Source: an uncultured Lachnospiraceae bacterium
Lineage (GTDB): Bacteria > Bacillota > Clostridia > Lachnospirales > Lachnospiraceae
Length of the DNA: 12,493 nucleotides
Direction: 5' to 3'
Assembly: GCA_934339365.1 (NCBI GenBank)
Contig: CAKRHW010000025.1
Coordinates: forward strand, 1-12,493
A program made the translations under genes and the position numbers. Shown piece by piece: positions 6,122-12,493 of this stretch; within the stretch, counting starts at the first letter, position 1; each line of letters opens with the position of its first letter. Below the pieces are notes generated by a model. That model ran no database searches. It was not told the DNA's origin and worked only from the letters and a program-made list of their open reading frames with translations.

Positions 6122-7645
6122 ATGAAAGAAAAATTTTTACAATTCATCACATGTATTCTCATGTTCATTTTACTTCTGTTGCCTGTTTCGGCAAACCAGA
6201 CTTACGGAGCTGAGAACAATGATGACAAAACCTTTGTCGTGGGATTCGATGCCGAATTTCCACCTTATGGATATAAAAATGATAAAGGGGAATACGTCGG
6301 ATTTGACTTAGATCTGGCACAGGAAGTCTGTAAACGAAATGGCTGGACCTTAAAGAAACAGCCGATTGAATGGAACTCAAAAGATATGGAACTTAAATCC
6401 GGATCTATTGACTGTATCTGGAATGGATTTACAATGAACGGTTTAGAATCCGATTATACATGGTCAACACCATATGTTGACAATTCCCAGGTTATGATTG
6501 TAAAAAAAGATTCCGGAATCCAGAAGCTTTCTGACCTGAAAGAAAAAATTGTTGCAGTTCAGGCTGACAGTTCTGCCCTGGCGGCACTTACCGGAAAAGA
6601 TGCCAGTGAAAGCAATAAGAAACTGGCAGCTTCTTTCAAGGATCTCCAGCAGGTGAGTGATTACAACAGTGCCTTTATGAATTTAGAATCCGGTGCTTTA
6701 CAGGCTGTCTGTATGGATATCGGTGCAGCAAATTACCAGTTAAAATCCAGAGGTGATCATTTAATCATGCTCGACGAAAAACTTTCCACAGAAAAATATG
6801 CCATTGGATTCAAACTTGGCAATACCAAACTGCGTGATCAGGTGCAAAAAACACTGATTGAAATGCTTTCTGATGGAACTTTTGATAAGATTGCAAAAGA
6901 CTGGGGACTCGATGACTCTGTTTGCCTGTCTGCCTCAGACAAGCCGGATGACAGTGCTCTTCAAAGCATGGACAATGGAAAAGGAAGTCTTGCAACCCGT
7001 TTTCTTTCTATTTCCAGGCAATTGGCAAAAGGAATTTTAGCTTCTATGGAAATATTTTTCCTGACACTTTTATTTTCCATGCCACTCGGATTGCTTGTCG
7101 CTTCCGGAAGAATGTGCAATATTGCCCCGATTCGCTGGCTCATCAAGTTCTACATTTCCGTAGCACGTGGTACACCTCTTATGCTTCAGCTTTTAGTAGT
7201 ATTTTATGGACCGTACTATTTATTCCATGTGAATCTTACATCCAGTTACCGTTTTCAGGCTGTAATCATTGGATTTACCTTAAACTACGCTGCTTATTTT
7301 GCCGAAATCTATCGTTCCGGAATTCAGGCAGTACCAAAAGGACAATACGAAGCTGCAAAGATGCTCGGTTATACCAGACAGCAGACATTTATAAGAATTA
7401 TCTTACCAAACATGATTAAAAATGTACTTCCATCTATCACGAACGAAGTCATTACACTTGTAAAAGATACCTCCCTTGCATTTGCCATTTCATTTACAGA
7501 AATGTTTACACTTGCAAAACAGGTTGCAGCATCCCAGGCAACTATCATGCCACTCTTTATCGCAGGTGTATTCTACTACGTTTTGAATTTTGTCGTTGCA
7601 TTTGTGATGGAAAAAATCGAGAAAAAAATGAACTATTACAAATAA
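6122..7645 (+). CDS. Amino-acid ABC importer: binding domain (normal order) fused to permease
   Basis: This 507-residue protein starts with a signal/anchor segment (about 6-24). A canonical SBP_bac_3 domain follows (37-263): VGFDAEFPPYGYK with F46 and Y49, GFDLDLA (60-66), lobe 2 beginning near LSDLKEKIVAVQADSSA, the lobe-2 Asp D199, and the return helix ending DGTFDKIAKDWGL (251-263). The permease (about 300-505) has the ARGTPLMLQLLV segment (348-359) and the EAA loop EAAKMLGYTRQQ (410-421). Near GFTMNGLE (102-109), the position where relatives carry the ligand-carboxylate Arg (GxRE) reads L108, so binding may differ. ATG at 6122 is preceded by AAAGGA and a good promoter. It forms an importer with the ATPase 23 nt downstream and is the canonical counterpart of the permuted fusion transcribed divergently. 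Polar amino acids are expected; the exact ligand is unknown. Confidence 0.92.
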   Translation: MKEKFLQFITCILMFILLLLPVSANQTYGAENNDDKTFVVGFDAEFPPYGYKNDKGEYVGFDLDLAQEVCKRNGWTLKKQPIEWNSKDMELKSGSIDCIWNGFTMNGLESDYTWSTPYVDNSQVMIVKKDSGIQKLSDLKEKIVAVQADSSALAALTGKDASESNKKLAASFKDLQQVSDYNSAFMNLESGALQAVCMDIGAANYQLKSRGDHLIMLDEKLSTEKYAIGFKLGNTKLRDQVQKTLIEMLSDGTFDKIAKDWGLDDSVCLSASDKPDDSALQSMDNGKGSLATRFLSISRQLAKGILASMEIFFLTLLFSMPLGLLVASGRMCNIAPIRWLIKFYISVARGTPLMLQLLVVFYGPYYLFHVNLTSSYRFQAVIIGFTLNYAAYFAEIYRSGIQAVPKGQYEAAKMLGYTRQQTFIRIILPNMIKNVLPSITNEVITLVKDTSLAFAISFTEMFTLAKQVAASQATIMPLFIAGVFYYVLNFVVAFVMEKIEKKMNYYK

Positions 7646-7668
7646 GATTTGAAAGGAGCTTCTGTCTT

Positions 7669-8436
7669 ATGAATTTACTAGAAGTAAAGAATATAAAAAA
7701 AAGTTTTGACAACTTAGATGTACTAAAAGATATCAATATGTCAGTTGCAGAAAATGAAGTAATTTCTATCATTGGTCCTTCCGGTTCCGGTAAATCAACT
7801 TTTTTACGCTGCATGACAATGCTTGAAACCATCGATTATGGAAGCATTGAATATTGTGGAAAAAAAGCCGTCAGTTCTGAAATTGGCAAGCCGGTCTATG
7901 CAACCAAAAAAGAACTAAAAGAAATTCAAAATTATTTTGGACTCGTATTCCAGAATTTTAATCTTTTTCCTCATTTTTCTGTATTAAAAAATATCACAGA
8001 TGCACCGATTCATACGCAAAAACGAGATAAAAAAGAAGTCTTCCAACAGGCAGAAGAATTGTTAGCCAAGATGAATCTAAGCACCAAAAAAGATTACTAT
8101 CCTTTCCAGTTATCCGGCGGTCAGCAACAAAGAGTCGCAATCGCCCGAGCACTTGCCATGAATCCAAAAATCCTCTTCTTTGATGAACCTACTTCTGCTC
8201 TAGATCCAGAACTTACGGCAGAAGTCTTAAAAGTTCTAAAGGAACTTGCAGCAGAAAAAATGACCATGGTAATCGTAACACACGAAATCGAATTTGCAAG
8301 AAGCATCTCCGACCGGGTAATCTTTATGGATGGCGGCCTAATTGTAGAACAGGGCAGACCAGAAGATGTAATCGATCATCCGGCAACAGATCGGGCAAAA
8401 GCATTTTTGCAGAAAATGCATAAAGCAGCAAGATAA
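7669..8436 (+). CDS. Polar amino-acid ABC importer ATPase (GlnQ-type), partner of the canonical fusion
   Basis: This 255-residue ATPase powers the preceding fusion importer. Walker A is GPSGSGKST (36-44), the Q-loop is VFQNFNLFPHFS with Q95, the signature is LSGGQQQR (148-155), Walker B is FFDEPTSALDP with D172/E173, and the H-loop is H205 in VTHEIEFA. Compared with the other ATPase it has an extra segment (about 66-86) before the Q-loop, a variant common in Clostridial amino-acid importers. AAAGGAG (7652-7658) lies 10 nt before ATG, 23 nt after the fusion stop, so the pair is an operon closed by the hairpin at 8449-8482. The C-terminus keeps the usual GGLIVEQGRPEDV turn. Confidence 0.95.
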   Translation: MNLLEVKNIKKSFDNLDVLKDINMSVAENEVISIIGPSGSGKSTFLRCMTMLETIDYGSIEYCGKKAVSSEIGKPVYATKKELKEIQNYFGLVFQNFNLFPHFSVLKNITDAPIHTQKRDKKEVFQQAEELLAKMNLSTKKDYYPFQLSGGQQQRVAIARALAMNPKILFFDEPTSALDPELTAEVLKVLKELAAEKMTMVIVTHEIEFARSISDRVIFMDGGLIVEQGRPEDVIDHPATDRAKAFLQKMHKAAR

Positions 8437-8448
8437 ATGTAAAAAGAG

Positions 8449-8482
8449 AAATGGCATATCATCTAGTCGTGATATGCCATTT
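8449..8482. terminator. Bidirectional 13-bp hairpin terminator
   Basis: AAATGGCATATCA (8449-8461) and TGATATGCCATTT (8470-8482) are perfect complements around an 8-nt loop. An A-rich stretch lies on the left and a T-rich stretch on the right. It sits between the ATPase stop and the stop of the oppositely transcribed small membrane protein, so it should end both transcripts. Confidence 0.85.
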
Positions 8483-8489
8483 TATTTAT

Positions 8490-9047
8490 CTATCGCTGAT
8501 TTCCAAACTTTTCCATCTCTATTAACGTACAACGAATCCGGCTTACATTTCTGATAATATAGTCACTTCTTCTGGTAATACAAGGATAGCGGACTTCATT
8601 TTTTTCTTTATGGAAAATCCGTTCAAATATTCCTTTTTGATGTATCCTCATTTCTTCTAATGGATAGAGCGGACTTCCAATCGGAATATCATAGGCAAAT
8701 AGGATACACTCACAATAATACGTTGGGTCATCTTCCCATATTTGGGGTGCATTTTCAATCAGTGCATCATCGATATGGATATTACTGTAGCTGCCAACAA
8801 ATGATATGGTACCAAAATTTCTCTTATAGCCATTTGCATCGGCATACCGCATCATCTCTTTCTCACCATAAGTACTTTCAAATGGATTATAAATACCGTC
8901 TGGGAATGCATCTTCTATCATTTTTCTTCTCATTCCGGGAATATAGTTATCCATATAAAGTTTTTGCAACAAACGAATCGCTACAATAATAAAAATTAAA
9001 AAAGCAATATACCATACAAATTTATAATATTCATCCACCAAACCCAT
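8490..9047 (-). CDS. Hypothetical membrane-anchored protein
   Basis: I do not recognise this 185-residue protein. A short N-terminus is followed by one clear hydrophobic segment (about 10-28, WYIAFLIFIIVAI) and then a basic stretch (RRK, 40-42). The rest is soluble with mixed charge and many aromatic residues: GTISFVGSYSNIHIDDALI (79-97), PQIWEDDPTYYCECILFAYD (101-120) and a basic C-terminus. The charge pattern suggests the soluble part is cytoplasmic. ATG at 9047 has AAAGGA about 10 nt upstream. The gene is last of the minus-strand set, 150 nt after the HAD gene, and ends at the shared terminator. The coding call is good; the function is unknown. Confidence 0.75.
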   Translation of the reverse strand: MGLVDEYYKFVWYIAFLIFIIVAIRLLQKLYMDNYIPGMRRKMIEDAFPDGIYNPFESTYGEKEMMRYADANGYKRNFGTISFVGSYSNIHIDDALIENAPQIWEDDPTYYCECILFAYDIPIGSPLYPLEEMRIHQKGIFERIFHKEKNEVRYPCITRRSDYIIRNVSRIRCTLIEMEKFGNQR

Positions 9048-9197
9048 TCACATCTGTTCCTTTCGTTTTTGACACATAAATGTCCTGTCTATACGAAAAA
9101 GTATATACTAGATATGCATTTAATTTATTGTATCCCTGTAAAGTTTTTGTAAAATGCAGCCTGATTTTTGATTTTAAGATTTTTAATTCCTTACATT
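9048..9197 (-). other. AT-rich spacer with weak promoter candidate and palindrome
   Basis: This 150-nt gap between the HAD gene and the small membrane protein holds a weak minus-strand promoter candidate: TTTACA (9148-9153), a 15-nt spacer and TACAAT (9127-9132). It also holds a perfect 10-bp palindrome AGTATATACT (9100-9109) flanked by TATAC repeats. I see no terminator for the HAD gene, so the downstream gene may be reached by read-through as well as from its own promoter. Confidence 0.25.
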
Positions 9198-10103
9198 TTA
9201 TTCTTTTCTATTCTTCCCACTCTCCGCCATTAAAAATTCTCTTTTATCCGCATAGTATTTATTCTCAAGCTTTTCATTATAAGCCGTTCTTTCAATAATT
9301 GTTTTTAACAGTAAATCTAATTTTCCATTTTCCGAATAATCTGCCTCTGCAAAATATTTGATTCGGTTATCCCGCATCATTTTATAAACCTTATTCTTTT
9401 CCTTCGTATCAGAATCGTATACGCCAATGGAATGTCCCCCATATGTATTCACAAGTTTCATACATGGAATGTCTGTATCGCTATCACCAATATAAACCAT
9501 ATTTCTAAATGGTACCCGCATTTCTTCCGGAGGAAAATAATCGTTCACACCTGGATCATTAATATCTAGAATCCCTTTTTCAATTCGAAACAAAAATTGT
9601 GTTTTATTGGTAAAGTTGACAACCTGAGCCGGCCAGACTGCAACATTTTTTTCATTGTAGAAAAAAGCACTGGCATATATTTCTTCAAATTCATTTGCCA
9701 CTGTCGTTCCTTCAATCATCTCTTTCAAACCAGAAGAAATAATATAATGTTCTACAATCACACCATATTTTTTGCCATATTCCCTTATCCTTGAAAACCA
9801 GTTCTCAACCCCTGGATAAAGAGTCACCTGCTTGCCATATTCATAAAGAGTATCTTTGGTAAATAACACATTTCCCTCTGATTCCTGCATCATCATATAC
9901 ATATAGGCTAAATTCTGATCCATATCATTATTTCTTGCGATTTCATTACTCTTTTCCCAGAACTTAGATTTGTCTTCATATCCAACCGCCTGAATAAATC
10001 CCTGTGCCTGCATATCATCCGGCGATAATGTCTTATCAAAATCATAACATATTGCTAAAACCGGTTCTTTTTCTTTTGTTCTGCGTTTTGAAAAATTATT
10101 CAA
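9198..10103 (-). CDS. HAD-superfamily phosphatase (phosphoserine phosphatase-like)
   Basis: This 301-residue soluble hydrolase has all four HAD motifs: motif I YDFDKTL with nucleophile D21 and D23, motif II ISSG with S123/S124, a motif III lysine (probably K167), and motif IV GDSDTD (206-211). The long insert between motifs I and II (about 28-118) forms a C1-type helical cap, as in phosphoserine phosphatases, so a small phosphorylated substrate is likely but not identifiable. The start is TTG: GGAGG lies 8 nt upstream, the only nearby ATG (inside that site) meets a stop after four codons, and the next in-frame Met (31) would delete the catalytic Asp. The C-terminus is rich in Lys, Glu and Tyr. 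It lies 50 nt downstream of the 211-residue gene and is probably co-transcribed with it. Confidence 0.88.
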   Translation of the reverse strand: MNNFSKRRTKEKEPVLAICYDFDKTLSPDDMQAQGFIQAVGYEDKSKFWEKSNEIARNNDMDQNLAYMYMMMQESEGNVLFTKDTLYEYGKQVTLYPGVENWFSRIREYGKKYGVIVEHYIISSGLKEMIEGTTVANEFEEIYASAFFYNEKNVAVWPAQVVNFTNKTQFLFRIEKGILDINDPGVNDYFPPEEMRVPFRNMVYIGDSDTDIPCMKLVNTYGGHSIGVYDSDTKEKNKVYKMMRDNRIKYFAEADYSENGKLDLLLKTIIERTAYNEKLENKYYADKREFLMAESGKNRKE

Positions 10104-10153
10104 TTAATTATCCTCCATTCACATGACTCATTACCAATAATATGTGCACCTCT

Positions 10154-10789
10154 TTACTCAGTATTCTTATCAATCCAATTTTCGCCATCATATTCATCAA
10201 TCTGTTTTTCTAATCTCGTAAGATATTCTTGTAACCTGCTATCCTCTTCATTAGCGTACCAGACATTTGCCTGTCCAAATCCATAAGCCCAACCATTCGA
10301 TTTTCTTGGAACTTCCCACTGAACTTTTTTTGATCTGATACCTACAGGAAGTAAAACACAATCAGACGATTTTGCTATTGCATTAAAATATTGCGTATCT
10401 TCCGGGGCAAATACCACCTCTTGATAATGTCTAAAAACTGTAGCATGTTTATACCATCCCACCACTGTTGTAAACTTATGTGCAGGATGTTTTGCACAAT
10501 ATACAACAAGTACATCATCTACTGATTCCTCTTCTTTACATAGTTTACAGCCTGCAATATTCTCAATTCTCATCTGATTAACGTCCTTGCCATTATGTGA
10601 CTTCGTCTCAAAAAATCCCAGACAATATAAGTCTTCTTCCCCCTCTATATTCACTGGAGTGAAATTATACTTCTCGTGTGCATCTCCTGTCTCACCAACA
10701 TAGCTTCCGCCATTTAGCGGAGTGTCATTTCCATCTTCATTACCTCGATATTCCTTCATCCATGCTATATTAAAAAAAATTATTCTCAT
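10154..10789 (-). CDS. Hypothetical protein resembling the N-terminal module of HNH/DUF3883-type proteins
   Basis: This is a 211-residue soluble protein. Visible landmarks are FFNIAWMKEYRG (5-16), NGGSYVGETG (26-35), VVGWYKHATVF (109-119), DCVLLPVGIR (143-152), GQANVWYA (172-179) and a C-terminal DGENW (201-205). From memory this pattern (W-M-K-x-Y, G-W-Y-K-x-A-T-V, G-Q-x-N-V-W-Y) occurs as an N-terminal domain in proteins whose C-terminus carries an HNH nuclease or DUF3883. Here the domain stands alone. CxxC (81/84) and CAKH (98-101) could bind zinc, though the second lies in a predicted strand. ATG at 10789 is preferred over GTG at 10792 because the GAAGG site is then 8 nt away. The gene overlaps nothing but follows a possible leader ORF by 4 nt. 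The coding call is strong; the family link is a recollection and no function is assigned. Confidence 0.7.
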   Translation of the reverse strand: MRIIFFNIAWMKEYRGNEDGNDTPLNGGSYVGETGDAHEKYNFTPVNIEGEEDLYCLGFFETKSHNGKDVNQMRIENIAGCKLCKEEESVDDVLVVYCAKHPAHKFTTVVGWYKHATVFRHYQEVVFAPEDTQYFNAIAKSSDCVLLPVGIRSKKVQWEVPRKSNGWAYGFGQANVWYANEEDSRLQEYLTRLEKQIDEYDGENWIDKNTE

Positions 10790-10793
10790 CACA

Positions 10794-10883
10794 TCAACCT
10801 TCTTTCCCTTTAGAAAACGGACTCAAGTCAATAAACAGTTTCTTCAATTCGCTTGTGTCCTCGAACTCTTTGAATAGCAACAT
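10794..10883 (-). CDS. Possible 29-residue leader ORF coupled to the 211-residue gene
   Basis: An ATG at 10883 opens MLLFKEFEDTSELKK and continues to a TGA at 10794-10796, four nt before the ATG of the next gene; the next gene's GAAGG site lies inside this ORF. The composition is protein-like (acidic/basic amphipathic helix). The reading frame stays open upstream to about 10965, but the promoter at 10903-10931 would start transcription near 10896, leaving a leader of about 13 nt without a clear ribosome-binding site. It may be a short coupled leader peptide, an untranslated leader, or a remnant of a longer gene. Unrecognised. Confidence 0.3.
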   Translation of the reverse strand: MLLFKEFEDTSELKKLFIDLSPFSKGKEG

Positions 10884-10902
10884 TCTGTCTGATTGCGAGA
10901 CA

Positions 10903-10944
10903 CTTATATCTATTGTATAATGTGCAATCAATACTAAATTTAGT
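10903..10944 (-). promoter_or_regulatory. Promoter with adjacent 12-bp palindrome upstream of the 211-residue gene
   Basis: On the minus strand TTGATT (10926-10931), a 17-nt spacer and TATAAG (10903-10908) form a good sigma-A promoter. Just upstream of the -35, 1 bp away, lies the perfect palindrome ACTAAATTTAGT (10933-10944), a plausible operator. Transcription would start near 10896 and serve the leader ORF, the 211-residue gene and probably the HAD gene. Confidence 0.5.
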
Positions 10945-10988
10945 TTACCACACCAAAACTGCTTGTACAATTTTCATTTGCAAATATT

Positions 10989-12158
10989 TCATATCTTTTT
11001 GCAGATTTTGAATATCTTTTTTAATTTATTTATCAAACTTTTGAACACAGCAAATACACATACTCTTTCTGATGCTTTAATCTCTGGTGTTATCTCCTGT
11101 TTCTTATCATCAATTACCGGATTATCCATTACTTCCACTTCTTGCTGTTCCTTTTCTAAATGCTTAACATACGAATAGCTTTCAATATATATCAATAGCT
11201 GTGTAAGCGACTTGTTTTCTACCTTCTGTTTATGAAAGCCTTCTGTTATGTATCTCTCTGTCAGTCCTGTTTTTACGTAATTGTTATGCCAGAGTTCCAA
11301 ATTCTTATTACATAATCCTTTTACAATCCAGGTATCCTCTACACCTTCAATCAGCAATTCTTCCATAGATGTTGCATGAAATTTCATCCCAACATCCATT
11401 ACACAGTGTTTAATCCTTCCTAATGAAACGCCATGGTCTTTCAATATCTTGTTACATATTCCGATCTGTTTTGTGTTTGGATAACATGCTTTTCGAATAT
11501 AAACTCTACGCTGACATTTCGGACATATCTCCTTATCCGGTATTTCTTGCGATGCAGCAAACCGCTCAGGTGCTATCTGCTTAATTTCGGCACAATCTCT
11601 ATCGTGATAATATCTACCACCGCCTTCATAGAAATATAACATTCGTGGGTTGTCCAACAGACTTTGTTTTCGGCTATTCCTGTATCTCTCCTCCTCAGTA
11701 AGCTCTCTCGCCTCATATTTGATGACATCATTCACAATAATCAAAGTACTGCCTACTCTCTGTAAATTGTCAAATACAATGATTTCCTCCGGATTCTCAA
11801 TCGGACTACCTTCATTTTCATTTGCAATCCTTATTCCCTTACTCACACTATTTTTCAAAATCTTCCAAGAACTATTAAAACCTGCTTCTGACATATATAC
11901 ATTTCCATCCTTTGTATCAATCGTTACTAATGTACAATGCAAGAACTCTTGCTTACGAGTATCAATCAGTACAAGCCCACATGGTTTTAGATTTTCCTTT
12001 ACTTCTTCATACCCAATTACATTTTTTAACTTCTTAGGATATATAATAAGCTTTCTATTGATTAATTCCTCACCCCAGATAAATATATCCGCATTGAATC
12101 TCAAAGCTACTCTTTTCAATTCATCTTTATAAAACTCTTTTTCGCTTTTAATATTCAT
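10989..12158 (-). CDS. Hypothetical protein with Ada-like His/Cys metal-binding module
   Basis: I do not recognise this 389-residue protein as a whole. Residues 1-165 are a mixed alpha/beta region. At about 173-220 there is a short module, YFYEGGGRYYHDRDCAEI followed by ICPKC: H185, C189, C212 and C215 match the H-x3-C...C-x2-C spacing of small Ada-like zinc modules that read as 'Y-H...C...PCKxC' in secreted or nuclease-linked proteins. A Cys/His-rich stretch follows (C225, C235, H242, H251, C252). Residues 310-365 are charged and likely helical. The C-terminus (366-389) is hydrophobic then strongly basic, perhaps a membrane- or nucleic-acid-contacting tail. ATG at 12158 has AGGAAAGG 5 nt upstream. 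It is first of the accessory minus-strand set, 199 nt before the 211-residue gene. Zinc binding is inferred; the function is unknown. Confidence 0.72.
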   Translation of the reverse strand: MNIKSEKEFYKDELKRVALRFNADIFIWGEELINRKLIIYPKKLKNVIGYEEVKENLKPCGLVLIDTRKQEFLHCTLVTIDTKDGNVYMSEAGFNSSWKILKNSVSKGIRIANENEGSPIENPEEIIVFDNLQRVGSTLIIVNDVIKYEARELTEEERYRNSRKQSLLDNPRMLYFYEGGGRYYHDRDCAEIKQIAPERFAASQEIPDKEICPKCQRRVYIRKACYPNTKQIGICNKILKDHGVSLGRIKHCVMDVGMKFHATSMEELLIEGVEDTWIVKGLCNKNLELWHNNYVKTGLTERYITEGFHKQKVENKSLTQLLIYIESYSYVKHLEKEQQEVEVMDNPVIDDKKQEITPEIKASERVCVFAVFKSLINKLKKIFKICKKI

Positions 12159-12410
12159 AAGTACCTTTCCTGTTTACCTCTGGTTATCTTCCTTAAATGA
12201 AAAACTCAGTGCAAAATCAAAAGGTTTTCTAATACATTAAACATTGTATTTTCTGTTTTTCTGGTATTTTATGTGATATAATCCGATTAAAACTGTTGAA
12301 AAACGCTTAATTGTTTACATGCCAAAATAGCGGCTCGCATTTTCTTCTGCAAAAGTTAATGCAACCCACTTCATATTGATTATGGATGATTAACTATCTG
12401 CTTTTCATTC
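12159..12410. other. Intergenic region with dyad and 19-codon ORF remnant
   Basis: Upstream of the 389-residue gene this stretch holds a dyad AATACA-N8-TGTATT (12231-12250). It also holds a minus-strand 19-codon ORF (12315-12374; MKWVALTFAEENASRYFGM then TAA) that reads like protein but has no ribosome-binding site and is closed upstream by a stop. It may be the tail of a decayed gene. On the plus strand TGATATAAT (12274-12282) looks like an extended -10 but points to no gene in the window. Confidence 0.3.
12192..12220 (-). promoter_or_regulatory. Candidate promoter of the 389-residue gene
   Basis: On the minus strand TTGATT (12215-12220) is followed after 17 nt by TTTAAG (12192-12197), each matching four of six consensus positions. 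The -35 hexamer is identical to that of the promoter at 10903-10931. The start would be near 12185, giving a leader of about 27 nt that includes the AGGAAAGG site. Confidence 0.35.
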
Positions 12411-12493
12411 TTATTCTGGTCTTAAGTCAATATAGTGGACACCGAAAGTGCGACTTTTACGACGCACCATCTGCATGAACTGCATCCGGTGTC
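12411..12493 (-). CDS. 3' end of an unidentified gene, cut by the window edge
   Basis: On the minus strand a frame open from the right edge reads HRMQFMQMVRR, then KSRTFGVHYIDLRPE, then TAA at 12411-12413. The composition (basic, then aromatic, ending in an acidic residue) is protein-like, and two more stops follow closely in this frame. Only 26 codons are visible and the 5' part lies outside. A serine-recombinase, transposase or replication protein tail is possible but I cannot identify it. It could also be a chance frame. Confidence 0.35.
   Translation of the reverse strand, partial: HRMQFMQMVRRKSRTFGVHYIDLRPE

Noticed and set aside
10910..10977. Frameshifted gene joining MKIVQAVLVW (ATG at 10977) to the open frame ending at 10794
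   Set aside because: It needs an unsupported one-base shift, the ATG lacks a ribosome-binding site, and a good promoter lies inside the joined frame.
8490..12158. A named anti-phage defence system in the accessory block
   Set aside because: No nuclease, helicase, methyltransferase, reverse transcriptase, TIR or toxin domain was seen; only weak hints exist, so no system is named.
12274..12282. Plus-strand extended -10 TGATATAAT
   Set aside because: The -35 is poor and no plus-strand gene follows within the window.
12438..12493. GACACCG...CGGTGTC inverted repeat with nested GTGCG/CGCAC, resembling an IS terminus
   Set aside because: The arms are only 7 and 5 bp, no transposase or target duplication is visible, and the stretch reads as a plausible coding tail on the minus strand.
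1..12493. CRISPR array, tRNA, rRNA or integrase
   Set aside because: No regularly spaced repeats, no cloverleaf or rRNA-like segments, and no integrase motif were found on reading the window.

Overview
The window is AT-rich DNA with tightly packed genes, strong Shine-Dalgarno sequences (GGAGG, AAAGGAG), substrate-binding/permease fusion proteins of the Gram-positive GlnP type, and an OmpR-type two-component system next to a BcrA/LanF-type ABC exporter. This points to a Firmicute of class Clostridia, most likely a gut Lachnospiraceae. The species cannot be fixed from the sequence alone.

Region 1 (1-3650, plus strand) is a peptide-antibiotic sensing and detoxification operon: response regulator, BcrA/LanF-like ATPase with an E-loop, six-TM ABC-2 permease, and a short sensor kinase with one membrane segment. 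Three CTTTAGA repeats spaced by about one helical turn sit between the regulator and the ATPase, just upstream of a -10 element, and look like the regulator's own binding site. A bidirectional hairpin terminator (3618-3652) separates this operon from region 2.

Region 2 (3653-8482) holds two polar amino-acid ABC importers transcribed away from a shared 182-bp promoter region. Each has a binding-protein/permease fusion followed by an ATPase. In the plus-strand fusion the binding domain has the normal order (lobe 1, lobe 2, C-terminal return). In the minus-strand fusion the order is permuted: lobe 2 and the C-terminal return helix come first, then the N-terminal half of lobe 1, then the membrane domain. 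All the usual ligand-contact positions are present, so this looks like a working circular permutant, perhaps made by partial deletion of a tandem SBD1-SBD2 GlnP. It is the most interesting object in the window.

Region 3 (8490-12493, minus strand) is accessory. From upstream to downstream it holds the 3' end of an unidentified gene at the right edge, a 389-residue protein with an Ada-like His/Cys metal-binding module, a possible 29-residue leader ORF coupled to a 211-residue protein, a HAD phosphatase starting at TTG, and a small membrane-anchored protein. The 211-residue protein resembles a module I recall from HNH/DUF3883-type proteins. No integrase, complete IS, tRNA, rRNA or CRISPR array was seen.
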